Source: JBNKDD01 sp050288085 (GTDB taxonomy: Bacteria; Chloroflexota; Anaerolineae; Aggregatilineales; UBA3940). From it: DNA of 30,535 nt. Below, in pieces: positions 6,861 to 16,796 of this stretch. Where the stretch lies: the NCBI GenBank assembly GCA_050288085.1, contig JBNKDD010000038.1:1-30535 (forward strand), in the 5' to 3' direction. The notes under the pieces were generated by a model. The model did not search any database. It saw only the letters and a program-made list of their open reading frames with translations, and was not told the DNA's origin. Position 1 is the first letter of the stretch; each line of letters starts with the position of its first letter. The translations under genes and the position numbers were made by a program.

Positions 6861-7399
6861 TGTAAATATTACCTGTTATGTGTGATAAGAAAGGATAACG
6901 AATAGTTGTCGGGATGACGCTGGTGATAGTCTCTACTACATGTAACACATTCAATGTGTAATGGGTTCGAGTGAGTTATTGGGAGCGGTTGGCCCAATTT
7001 GCGAAATCCCTCATCTATATTGCTATGGTACTATGATTTTAATTAACTGTACAGAAGGTTAGCTTTAAGTTGGTAATAGAATAGATAGATACTCCCTACT
7101 TACTAATGGGGATTGGCAGGCAGTAGGAGAGAAGAATGAGGACTGCGGACATGTTCATGCTTCCCCATTGCCGGAGAACCCCATCTTGACTTTCACCGGA
7201 TTCTAGGCTAAAGTAACAATTGTGAAACTAAAATTCACATTTGTGAACTATCGTATACCATTATGATTGGTTTGTCAATGGTTTGACGGTAGTTTTTGCC
7301 TCTAACCGCCGGTTGGTAAAACAGCTTGCTTTTTCATACATAATACGGGCATCATGGTTGGATATTATCAATCTTGCGAATTAAACAAATGGTGATCCT
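6861..7399. other. Divergent regulatory spacer between PTS operon and SorC-type regulator
   Basis: These 539 bp are AT-rich compared with the flanking genes and contain no convincing reading frame. They hold several short palindromes: ACACATT-C-AATGTGT (6945-6959), the TGTGAA/TTCACA cluster at 7221-7247, GTCAA-TGGT-TTGAC (7274-7287) and AACCG-C-CGGTT (7304-7314). Such an arrangement is typical of a spacer carrying operators for a local sugar-responsive regulator. I could not pick a convincing sigma-70 promoter for either direction. Confidence 0.6.
7221..7247. promoter_or_regulatory. TGTGAA / TTCACA operator cluster
   Basis: Three half-sites alternate in orientation: TGTGAA (7221-7226), TTCACA (7234-7239) and TGTGAA (7242-7247). 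The last two make the perfect 14-bp palindrome TTCACA-TT-TGTGAA. It lies 153 bp before the regulator start codon. It is a candidate binding site for the SorC-family protein, or for a CRP-like protein since TGTGA/TCACA half-sites also suit that family. Confidence 0.5.
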
Positions 7400-8377
7400 A
7401 TGACCAGGTATACACGGGGCAAAGATCGGGATGAACTGCTGGCAGAGGTAGCGGAACTGTACTATGAGGACGCCCTCACTCAGGCAGAAATTGCCCGGAC
7501 CATTGGCCTGACTCGGTCGGCTGTGTCACGAATGCTGACCGAAGCCCGTGAAAAGGGTATCGTCGAGATCAAGATTCGCCGCCCGCTGAGCTTCGATGAG
7601 GAGTTGGAGCAGGCCCTGGTCGACCGGTTTAATTTGCTGGGCGCACACGTCTTAACCTGGCAAACCGAAGGACAATACGACCGGCTGCGTGGTCAGCTTG
7701 GAAAAGCGGCAGCTCAGGTTCTACAAACGATGTTGACACCGCATATGACCCTGGGCGTGGCCTGGGGCAATACTGTCAGTGCGACCATTGACGAGCTTGA
7801 GTTATCCGATCAAATCGCCTTGCAGGTGGTCCAGTTGGTTGGGGTGCTTGGTTCGAGCAGCCATGCCTTCAACGCCCAGGCATTGGTCGAAAACATTGCT
7901 CGTATGGCAGGGGGAAAGGGTGTTTACCTTTATTCGCCCTTTATTGTGGAGGATGCCAATACGGCCCGTGTGCTGCTCAACAGCCAGAATGTGCGCGAGG
8001 CCATGACAGCCGGTAAAGCCTGTGATATTGCCCTGCTGGGAATCGGTACCACCAGGGCAGATTATTGCAGTCTTTATCTGGGTGGGCATATCTCTCAGAG
8101 GGAACTAGAGAGTCTACAGGCAGCCGGGGCGGTTGGTGATGTGTGTGCGCATCACTTTTCCATCGACGGGCATCTGTGCACCCTTGAATTCCATAAGCGC
8201 CTGGTGGGTATCGCCAGAGAAGATCTACTCGCTATCCCTACGCGGTTAGGTGTGGCCGGTCATAAGGCGAAAGCCCCGGCCATCCTGGGAGCACTGCGGG
8301 GCGGGTATATCAATTTGCTGGTGACCGACAGCCAGGCGGCGGAACTTGTCCTGGAAATGGCAGAACAACACTACTAA
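7400..8377 (+). CDS. SorC/DeoR-family sugar-responsive transcriptional regulator
   Basis: The 325-residue protein has an N-terminal helix-turn-helix (about residues 26-48, LTQAEIARTIGLTRSAVSRML) and the long C-terminal SorC sugar-phosphate-binding domain. Conserved landmarks include LGVAWGNTVSATIDEL, the VVQLVGVLG strand and the final AILGALRGGYINLLVTD. SorC-type regulators bind a phosphorylated sugar or polyol and change DNA binding, activating or repressing nearby catabolic genes. Here the divergent galactitol-type PTS is the obvious target. The ATG at 7400 was taken because the HTH begins soon after. A weak GGTGAT precedes it. The gene is followed after 6 bp by a phosphatase gene, suggesting co-transcription. 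Confidence 0.92.
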   Translation: MTRYTRGKDRDELLAEVAELYYEDALTQAEIARTIGLTRSAVSRMLTEAREKGIVEIKIRRPLSFDEELEQALVDRFNLLGAHVLTWQTEGQYDRLRGQLGKAAAQVLQTMLTPHMTLGVAWGNTVSATIDELELSDQIALQVVQLVGVLGSSSHAFNAQALVENIARMAGGKGVYLYSPFIVEDANTARVLLNSQNVREAMTAGKACDIALLGIGTTRADYCSLYLGGHISQRELESLQAAGAVGDVCAHHFSIDGHLCTLEFHKRLVGIAREDLLAIPTRLGVAGHKAKAPAILGALRGGYINLLVTDSQAAELVLEMAEQHY

Positions 8378-8383
8378 ATCCTT

Positions 8384-9190
8384 ATGAACTTAGAAAAACT
8401 CAAAACGCTCTTAATTGATGGTGATGGTGTATTGTGGCGCTCCACTGAGCCGATTCCCGGCTTGGGGCGCTTTTTTGATGTGTTAGGCCAGCGGGGTATT
8501 AACTGGGCTTTATTGACCAATAACAATACCCAGACGGTTGACACCTACGTTAATAAGCTGCGGGGCTTTGGCATCGAGGCCGACCCCAGCATGGTTTTCA
8601 CCAGTTCGACGGTCACTGCCGATTACCTGATGCGCCGCTATGGGAAGGGTGCTCCTCTCTACGTGATCGGTGTAGCCGGGCTGATTGATACCTTGAAAGC
8701 GGCGGGGTTCGATGTTCATCATGGCGACTCACCGCCCCCTTGCGAGGTGGTCGCGGTCGCGGCAGGGATGAACCGGCAGCTTACTTTTGAGATGGTCAAG
8801 ATCGCCATGCGCCTGATCTTCGGTGGGGCCGAGTTTGTCGCCACCAATACCGATGGCAGCTATCCGACCCCGGAGGGTATCGTCCCAGGGACGGGGATGG
8901 TGATCGGGGCGCTCCGGGGTACGGCTTGCGTTGAGCCGACCGTGCTCGGTAAGCCTGAACCCGCCATGTATGAAGCGGCGATCCGACATTTCAACGCCGA
9001 CCGGGAAACGACCGCCATGATCGGTGACCGGCTGGAGACGGATATTCTCGGTGCACAGCGGGCGGGCATTGGTACAATAGCAGTACTGACCGGGATCACA
9101 AACCCGGAGCAGTTAGCGACCAGCGATATCCAACCAGATCACGTATTTGACAGCATCAAGGAACTCAGCGACGCACTGCTAGGACAATAA
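8384..9190 (+). CDS. HAD-superfamily (subfamily IIA, NagD-like) phosphatase
   Basis: This 268-residue protein belongs to the NagD / p-nitrophenylphosphatase branch of HAD hydrolases. The nucleophile motif is LIDGDGVLW with Asp12 as nucleophile and Asp14 as general acid. Motif II is LLTNNNTQ, and motif IV is MIGDRLETDILGAQRAGI near the C-terminus, followed by the GITNPEQL segment typical of this subfamily. The C2-type cap domain lies between them. Such enzymes remove phosphate from small phosphorylated metabolites. Its position behind a sugar regulator and next to a PTS makes a sugar or polyol phosphate a reasonable but unproven substrate. It ends 4 bp before surE, so regulator, phosphatase and surE probably form one transcript. 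Confidence 0.92.
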   Translation: MNLEKLKTLLIDGDGVLWRSTEPIPGLGRFFDVLGQRGINWALLTNNNTQTVDTYVNKLRGFGIEADPSMVFTSSTVTADYLMRRYGKGAPLYVIGVAGLIDTLKAAGFDVHHGDSPPPCEVVAVAAGMNRQLTFEMVKIAMRLIFGGAEFVATNTDGSYPTPEGIVPGTGMVIGALRGTACVEPTVLGKPEPAMYEAAIRHFNADRETTAMIGDRLETDILGAQRAGIGTIAVLTGITNPEQLATSDIQPDHVFDSIKELSDALLGQ

Positions 9191-9194
9191 CAGC

Positions 9195-10001
9195 ATGACA
9201 CGGCCACTGATCCTTTTGACGAACGATGATGGTATTGAATCGCCAGGACTGGCCGCCGCCGCTGCCGCTCTTGATCCACTGGGCGAGTTGTTGATTGTCG
9301 CCCCCGCTTTTCAGCAAACCAGCATGGGACGGTCACGGTCGCAGCAGGGCGGGCGTGATGGACAGCTTTTTAAACGGGACGTCGTGTACGGCGATCAGCG
9401 ATGGGATGGCATCGCGGCCAATGCCACGCCTGCCATGGCGGTCGAACATGGTTTACAGGAATTCGCCCGCCGCCCGGTTAACCTGGTGGTCTCCGGGATC
9501 AATCACGGTGAAAATATTGGTGCCTCCATCACCGCCTCCGGCACAATTGGGGCCGCACTGGAAGCCGCCGACCGGGGTATTCCTGCCCTGGCCGTCTCGT
9601 TGGAAACCCCTGGCGAGGATTATCACCATTACGACACCGGCCTTGACTTCAATGCAGCCATTCATTTCACCCGGTACGTTGCCGGGAGAATGTTGGCTCA
9701 GGCCATGCCGCCTGATGCGGATGTCATCAAATTGGACATCCCGGCCCAGGCCACGCCGGAAACCGGGTGGATAGTCACCCGCCAGGATAGAATAACCTAC
9801 TACTCTCCTGAGCTAACCCATCGCACCAACCCCTTTGAAGGCACTGCAACGATCATCAAGCACCATCCGGCCAAGGGGAAATATACGGTCACCGGCACGG
9901 ATGCTTACGCCTTGACCAAAGGATTGGTGTCGATTACGCCATTGAGCCTTGACCTGACCTCGCGCGTGGAGTTGGAGGAACTGAAAACGTTATTTGATTA
10001 A
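9195..10001 (+). CDS. surE: SurE-type 5'/3'-nucleotidase
   Basis: The protein (268 aa) has the hallmark N-terminal metal-binding motif LLTNDDGIESPGL with Asp11 and Asp12. Further family motifs are VAPAFQQTSMGRS and VVSGINHGENIGASITASGTIGAALEA. SurE is a cytoplasmic metal-dependent phosphatase acting on nucleoside monophosphates and, in some bacteria, short polyphosphate. The protein is of normal length and ends cleanly. An insertion-like loop (GGRDGQLFKRDVVYGDQRWDG) is present after the second motif, where family members vary. It is the last gene before the IS200 element, which lies downstream and does not damage it. Confidence 0.93.
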   Translation: MTRPLILLTNDDGIESPGLAAAAAALDPLGELLIVAPAFQQTSMGRSRSQQGGRDGQLFKRDVVYGDQRWDGIAANATPAMAVEHGLQEFARRPVNLVVSGINHGENIGASITASGTIGAALEAADRGIPALAVSLETPGEDYHHYDTGLDFNAAIHFTRYVAGRMLAQAMPPDADVIKLDIPAQATPETGWIVTRQDRITYYSPELTHRTNPFEGTATIIKHHPAKGKYTVTGTDAYALTKGLVSITPLSLDLTSRVELEELKTLFD

Positions 10002-10003
10002 GT

Positions 10004-10068
10004 GGAACAAGATAATGGATTTGGGAAAACCTTCGGTTTTCGAACGGCCTCAAAACCTTACTTGTTCC
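10004..10068. repeat. Nested inverted repeat downstream of surE
   Basis: GGAACAAG (10004-10011) and CTTGTTCC (10061-10068) are perfect complements that enclose a second perfect hairpin, GAAAACC-TTC-GGTTTTC (10025-10041). The structure begins 3 bp after the surE stop codon. It may terminate surE transcription, although no T-run follows, or form part of the outer left end of the neighbouring IS200 element. Confidence 0.5.
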
Positions 10069-10099
10069 TGTAGTAGTTGGGCCATTTATTAAAGGAGTA

Positions 10100-10715
10100 A
10101 AACCACTACCTATGGTAGTGCGTCCAGTGAATCGGGTTTAACCGGTCTAAGGGGGTATCATGGTACCACCTGGAAGGTGCGAAACTTCAGGAGGAAAACA
10201 TGACACCCCGATTTGAGAAACTATCCCATTCACTGTATGAATGCAAATACCACATCGTGTTCTGTCCAAAATATCGAATGCGAGTGCTGAGAGACGAGAT
10301 AGCCGAGTACACACGACAACAAATCTATCAGCTATGCCGCCAGAAAGACCGGGTTCGGGTGTTGGAACTGAATGTCCAACCGGATCACGTGCATCTGGTA
10401 CTCAGTATCCCACCGAAATATGCTGTGTCGAACCTGATGGGCTATTTGAAAGGCAAACTGGCGCTGCGGTTGTTCAGCCAATTCGAGCACCTGGGCAAGC
10501 GATATTGGGGGCGGCACTTGTGGACACGAGGCTATTGTGTGAGCACCATTGGGTTGGATGAAGAGAAAATCCGCAAGTATGTGAAATGGCAAGAGAAATG
10601 CGAAAAGGAACAAGAAGCCGCCCAACGCAGACTATTTGATTAACCCATAACGATAAGATCGCACCTTCTAGGTGCATAACCTTAAAGCCACCACCTTTGG
10701 TGGTGGTCATTTACT
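10100..10715 (+). mobile_element. IS200-type insertion sequence (IS200/IS605 family)
   Basis: A single tnpA gene is flanked by short perfect hairpins, the usual end structure of this family. The left hairpin is CACTACC-TAT-GGTAGTG (10104-10120) and the right one is CCACCACC-TTT-GGTGGTGG (10688-10706). Both have three-nucleotide loops and similar stems. There are no terminal inverted repeats or target duplications of the DDE kind, as expected. A further pair of related hairpins lies inside: CACC-TGGAA-GGTG (10167-10179) just before the gene and GCACC-TTCTA-GGTGC (10661-10675) just after it. Exact ends were not determined. TTACTT occurs outside both hairpins (10058-10063 and 10711-10716) and may mark the cleavage region. 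No tnpB is present. Confidence 0.8.
10200..10643 (+). CDS. tnpA: IS200-type TnpA transposase (HUH Y1)
   Basis: The 147-residue protein is a complete single-strand transposase of the IS200 group. The HUH metal-binding motif is His63-Val-His65 in QPDHVHLVLSIP. The catalytic tyrosine is probably Tyr127 in IRKYVKWQE. Other family phrases are YHIVFCPKYR near the start, LMGYLKGKLALRLF in the middle and FWGRH-like YWGRHLWTRGYCVSTIG. It cuts and joins single-stranded DNA at the hairpin ends during lagging-strand synthesis. AGGAGG (10189-10194) lies 5 nt before the ATG. The length is normal and no frameshift is visible, so the element may be active. Confidence 0.95.
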   Translation: MTPRFEKLSHSLYECKYHIVFCPKYRMRVLRDEIAEYTRQQIYQLCRQKDRVRVLELNVQPDHVHLVLSIPPKYAVSNLMGYLKGKLALRLFSQFEHLGKRYWGRHLWTRGYCVSTIGLDEEKIRKYVKWQEKCEKEQEAAQRRLFD

Positions 10716-10768
10716 TAAAATCTATTGTCTGGCCCAACTTAGGGCTAAACCAAGTGAAGGAGCAGGTG

Positions 10769-11758
10769 ATGACTGAACCGATGCGTTGGGCCATCCTGGG
10801 GACGGGTAAAATTGCTAACCGGTTTGCCGCTGCATTGAACAACATCCCGGAGCAGGCGGAACTACTGGCGGTCGGATCGCGCAGCGAGGAGTCGGCAGCC
10901 GCCTTTGCCGACCGCTACCACGTCCCAAGACAGCATATCGGCTATGAACAGGTTGCCGCCGATCCTGATATCGACGTTGTCTATATCGGCACACCGGGCG
11001 TCTTCCATCAGCGGGATGTGACGATCTGCCTGGAAGCTGGTAAGCATGTCCTGTGCGAGAAAGTGCTGACCATGAACACGCAGCAAGCACAGGACGTGAT
11101 CGACCTGGCTCGCGATAAAAACCTGTTCTTGATGGAAGCGATGTGGACTCGCTTCTTCCCGATCCACGTCCGTATCCGCGAACTGCTGGCCGAAAAGGCC
11201 CTCGGTGATCTGCTCGGAGCCAACATATGTTTTATGGCGACCGTCCCCTTTGATCTCGATAACCGTTTCTTTGACGTAAGCCTGGGGGCCGGGGTGCTGC
11301 TTGATCTCAGTTCGTATGGGATTGCCTGGGCTTACAGCCTGTTCGGTGAGCCGGAGGAGGTCAAGGGACTGGCGCATTTCGGCGAGTCGGGTGCGGATTA
11401 CCAATCCGCCGTGATCATGCGGCATGGGGGCGGACAGATAGCCAGCATTCTCAGTTCGCAGATCGCCTATGAGGTGAAAGAGGCGGTAGTCTTTGGGACA
11501 ACCGGCAAGATCGAGATCCACGCGCCCTGGTACAAGCCCGACGCGATGACGATTCACCGGGCAGGCCGGGAGCCGGAACTGGTCGAAATGCCGCTCGGCG
11601 ATTACAATGGCTACGAGTACGAAGCCCTCGCGGTGATGGACTGTATCCGGGCCGGTCAAACCGAGTGCGACATCGTGCCGCTTGACGATAGTCTCGCCAT
11701 CATTAACATCATGGATCAGGTCCGGGCGCAGTGGGGATTTGTATATCCGGGTGAGTGA
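10769..11758 (+). CDS. Gfo/Idh/MocA-family NAD(P)-dependent oxidoreductase
   Basis: The 329-residue protein has an N-terminal Rossmann fold with the dinucleotide motif WAILGTGKIANRF, the TPGVFHQRD segment, and the family's CEK motif (HVLCEKVLTMN; most members have EKP, here EKV). The EAMWTRFFP phrase and overall pattern place it near the dihydrodiol / xylose dehydrogenase group. It probably oxidises a sugar or related diol, but the substrate is not evident. The ATG at 10769 was preferred to an earlier in-frame GTG at 10697 because AAGGAG (10757-10762) precedes it by 6 nt and the extra residues overlap the IS hairpin. Its end overlaps the next start by 8 bp. Confidence 0.92.
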   Translation: MTEPMRWAILGTGKIANRFAAALNNIPEQAELLAVGSRSEESAAAFADRYHVPRQHIGYEQVAADPDIDVVYIGTPGVFHQRDVTICLEAGKHVLCEKVLTMNTQQAQDVIDLARDKNLFLMEAMWTRFFPIHVRIRELLAEKALGDLLGANICFMATVPFDLDNRFFDVSLGAGVLLDLSSYGIAWAYSLFGEPEEVKGLAHFGESGADYQSAVIMRHGGGQIASILSSQIAYEVKEAVVFGTTGKIEIHAPWYKPDAMTIHRAGREPELVEMPLGDYNGYEYEALAVMDCIRAGQTECDIVPLDDSLAIINIMDQVRAQWGFVYPGE

Positions 11759-13076
11759 TTTGAAGGTCAAATTATCTGTTGAGCAGTTTAGAACCGCCGC
11801 GACCATCGGCCTGGGCCGGGCGATTTTGCATCTTCAACAAACAGGCGATATTCCCGATAAAGACTTGCTTTTACATCTCATGCTGCACAGCACCGCCTAT
11901 GACTCTCAAATAGAAGGAGGGCGCGATTGGTATGCTTTCCAACTGGTTCAAGCCAGCGGGCAGGCACCGTCCTATATACAGGAATTTTGGGAAGCGCTGA
12001 AGGACTTTCCCCCTTCAGATGACGCTGATGAGTATCAGCGCATGGGGATAATTGGGTATCTGGCCGAGGCGGGGGAGGCTGAGACGGATAAGCAGTTATT
12101 TGATCGAACGGCTGCTAACATCGCAGTAGGGTCGCGGGCCGGGGTTCAGGAAGTTATTGAACGGAACGGCGTGTCCGGTGCTGAGTTTGTCATTGACCGG
12201 TATCAGGAAATTGGCGATTGGAATTATATCGATCTGTATTTCGATATTGCCCGTGCTTTTGAAGATTCGGAAGAGATACAAAACTTACCCTTTGTCCAGG
12301 AATTGGTGGAATGGGGAAAGCGTAAACTCGGAAGTCCAGGGTCAGCCCGAAATCAGGAGCAAGTGTCTGTTACTTATGAAGACTTCAAGAACAAAGTGAA
12401 CGAAGATCCTACAGCAATGCGATCAGGCTGTGGGCGACCGTGGTCAAGGTGGTTCAAAACCGCATCTGATGAGGAAATCCGGCAGGCGGCAGAAGACTTC
12501 ATGATGTTTGCCGCCGATGATTATGATCACATCCTTTCGTATATCTCTCTCTTTGCCAAACGAGCCTTCCCGCTCGATCCGGCCATCCTGATCGATATGG
12601 CACGGCAGTATACAGACGAATCGCCGTGGACGGAAGCGGGCATGATTCCAGAGCGGATGCTCCCTTTCCGGGCCTTTATTGCGTTGTCAAAGATTCGGCA
12701 CCCTGATGTCAGAGCCTTTGCGATTGAATGGATCCAGGAATCCAGGGAGCTTGATAATGTCGTGGGTCTGCTGGGGCAAAATTATCAGCCCGGTGATTGG
12801 AATCTCATTTCATCGGTGCTGCACGCTGAACATTCACCGGAAACACTGCATGGTATGGGGATGGGTATCAGAGATGTGTTTAAGGCCCACCCTACGAAAG
12901 AAGCTTTACCGGTGCTCCAATTCATGATTGAGCATGGCCCCTGTTCATTTTGCAGACACAGCTTTATGGAAGGCATGCATCAACTGGGCGGGCTGCCTGA
13001 GTTGATGCGGGTCGAGGCACCGTTCGACTCCAATGACGACATTCGAGAATGGGCTGAGGGTATTGGGGCACATTGA
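11751..13076 (+). CDS. Unrecognised 441-residue helical (HEAT-like) protein
   Basis: I do not recognise a named family. The protein is acidic, has no signal peptide or membrane segment, and is predicted to be almost entirely helical. It has repeated helix pairs reminiscent of HEAT or TPR-like scaffolds, e.g. EFVIDRYQEIGDWNYIDLYF and AFIALSKIRHPDVRAFAIEW. Two halves look loosely similar: a GDWN motif occurs in each (EIGDWNYIDL and QPGDWNLISS). A CSFCRH motif near the C-terminus could bind metal. The GTG at 11751 overlaps the preceding oxidoreductase stop by 8 bp and was chosen over an upstream in-frame ATG at 11682 that lies deep inside that gene. A TTG at 11760 is an alternative. The role is unknown. 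Confidence 0.75.
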   Translation: MSDLKVKLSVEQFRTAATIGLGRAILHLQQTGDIPDKDLLLHLMLHSTAYDSQIEGGRDWYAFQLVQASGQAPSYIQEFWEALKDFPPSDDADEYQRMGIIGYLAEAGEAETDKQLFDRTAANIAVGSRAGVQEVIERNGVSGAEFVIDRYQEIGDWNYIDLYFDIARAFEDSEEIQNLPFVQELVEWGKRKLGSPGSARNQEQVSVTYEDFKNKVNEDPTAMRSGCGRPWSRWFKTASDEEIRQAAEDFMMFAADDYDHILSYISLFAKRAFPLDPAILIDMARQYTDESPWTEAGMIPERMLPFRAFIALSKIRHPDVRAFAIEWIQESRELDNVVGLLGQNYQPGDWNLISSVLHAEHSPETLHGMGMGIRDVFKAHPTKEALPVLQFMIEHGPCSFCRHSFMEGMHQLGGLPELMRVEAPFDSNDDIREWAEGIGAH

Positions 13077-13101
13077 AGTTTTTTTGGCGTTTGCTCGATT
13101 T

Positions 13102-13195
13102 AACCCCCTGCCACCGCTGAGGCGGTGTCTGCCCCCCTTTGCGAAGGGGGGTGAATCACGGCGAATGCGCTTGCGCATGAGCGTGATGGGGGGTT
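13102..13195. repeat. Nested multi-hairpin palindromic element (REP/MITE-like)
   Basis: The outer arms AACCCCC (13102-13108) and GGGGGTT (13189-13195) are complementary and enclose three perfect hairpins in a row. These are CACCGC-TGAG-GCGGTG (13112-13127), CCCCCCTT-TGCG-AAGGGGGG (13132-13151) and ATGCGC-TT-GCGCAT (13165-13178), the last extended by TCACG/CGTGA (13156-13186). This cloverleaf-like design is typical of dispersed non-coding repeats. It lies between the 441-residue gene and clpB. Confidence 0.8.
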
Positions 13196-13334
13196 CAAGC
13201 TTCAATACAATCTAACCGTCCAACGGCATAAATTCTCCCTCTAATACTTGATTTATAAATTTCATACGTAGTTCAGACACTCGTCTCCTAGAATCTCTTT
13301 TATATGGATGATGTATGGAGAGGAGACTTAGTGT

Positions 13335-15965
<2,631 letters not shown>

Positions 15966-15989
15966 CAACGTTACTCCTCGCATTTAAAA

Positions 15990-16036
15990 GGGCTGAGCAT
16001 CTCAAATGGCATGCTCAGCCCTTCTTCTTTTTTTAA
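15990..16036 (+). terminator. Rho-independent terminator of clpB
   Basis: GGGCTGAGCAT (15990-16000) and ATGCTCAGCCC (16011-16021) form a perfect 11-bp stem with a 10-nt loop, followed by TTCTTCTTTTTTT. It starts 24 bp after the clpB stop codon. Confidence 0.92.
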
Positions 16037-16076
16037 ATGAGTTGGGTTCGGATCTACAGCGGGAGGGGCCAGAGAA

Positions 16077-16520
16077 TCACTCAACAGGCTGTGTAGGCCA
16101 CTTCCATGCCGTCCAGATGATGATCACCAGGAACACAGCTTCCAGCAGTTCATAGAGTCTCCAATACAACCAGACTTCGCTGCCACTGCCTACAAACTGC
16201 GTACCAAGCAGGACCAGTACATGGAAAATTCCCACAATGATGTTCACCAGACGATTCGCTCTGGCCTTCAATGTGAGGGACATAAGGACCATGAAGCTCG
16301 GAAACGCCATCAACGCCGCAGCGATGATCAGGACTCCTTGAGTGAACGCCATGCCTTCCATCTGCCCATCGACCAGTTGCGCGACGTGCCCCGGCTGATG
16401 GAGTGATAACATGTCGTTGTAGATATAGAAGAACATCAAGGCTACCCATAGCAGGGCAAGCCTGAACTTCACATTCACTTGCTTGTCTTCCAGTACAATT
16501 GTTGTCTTTTGCATGTTCAT
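16077..16520 (-). CDS. Four-helix membrane protein, DUF6326-like
   Basis: This 147-residue protein has four predicted membrane helices: LALLWVALMFFYIYNDML, VLIIAAALMAFPSFMVLMSL, IIVGIFHVLVLLGTQFV and ELLEAVFLVIIIWTAW. The phrase FRLALLWVALMFFYIYNDMLSL with a following acidic loop resembles the uncharacterised DUF6326 family, recognised from memory rather than a search. No catalytic motif is evident. The ATG at 16520 was chosen because AAAGGAAAAA lies directly upstream. An earlier in-frame start at 16556 would add a hydrophilic stretch without a binding site. The gene stands alone, converging on the clpB terminator and diverging from the surface-protein gene. Confidence 0.75.
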   Translation of the reverse strand: MNMQKTTIVLEDKQVNVKFRLALLWVALMFFYIYNDMLSLHQPGHVAQLVDGQMEGMAFTQGVLIIAAALMAFPSFMVLMSLTLKARANRLVNIIVGIFHVLVLLGTQFVGSGSEVWLYWRLYELLEAVFLVIIIWTAWKWPTQPVE

Positions 16521-16796
16521 TTTTTCCTTTTTGTGTTCTATACACTCTCCACCCATTCAACGGAAATAAATGATGCTTTATTCGGTTGGGGATGATATGC
16601 CGTCGTTGCCGGGTCTGTTGACATTTGGAGCTGTCTGCCCCTCATTGCGATCTGCTGATCACGACCTCGCTTCTCTTGCTCGTTATTTGTGGGGCATGTT
16701 ATCATGTCAGTTGTGCCGTGGAGCAGCACCTAACCTACATTACCCTCGCTGCGGTACGTTGGTTTCTATCTGACCATTGAGGATAGGGGAACAATC

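Noticed and set aside
10862..11806. Long minus-strand frame of 314 codons opposite the Gfo/Idh/MocA gene
   Set aside because: Its translation has no recognisable motif, no ribosome binding site, and lies fully opposite a gene with strong family motifs. Such antisense frames are common in GC-rich DNA.
13240..13330. CIRCE-type heat-shock operator upstream of clpB
   Set aside because: I looked for TTAGCACTC / GAGTGCTAA arms and found none, so HrcA control is not supported.
16570..16773. Plus-strand 67-codon frame between the DUF6326-like and surface-protein genes
   Set aside because: No ribosome binding site, unremarkable composition and no motif; it lies in a divergent promoter region.
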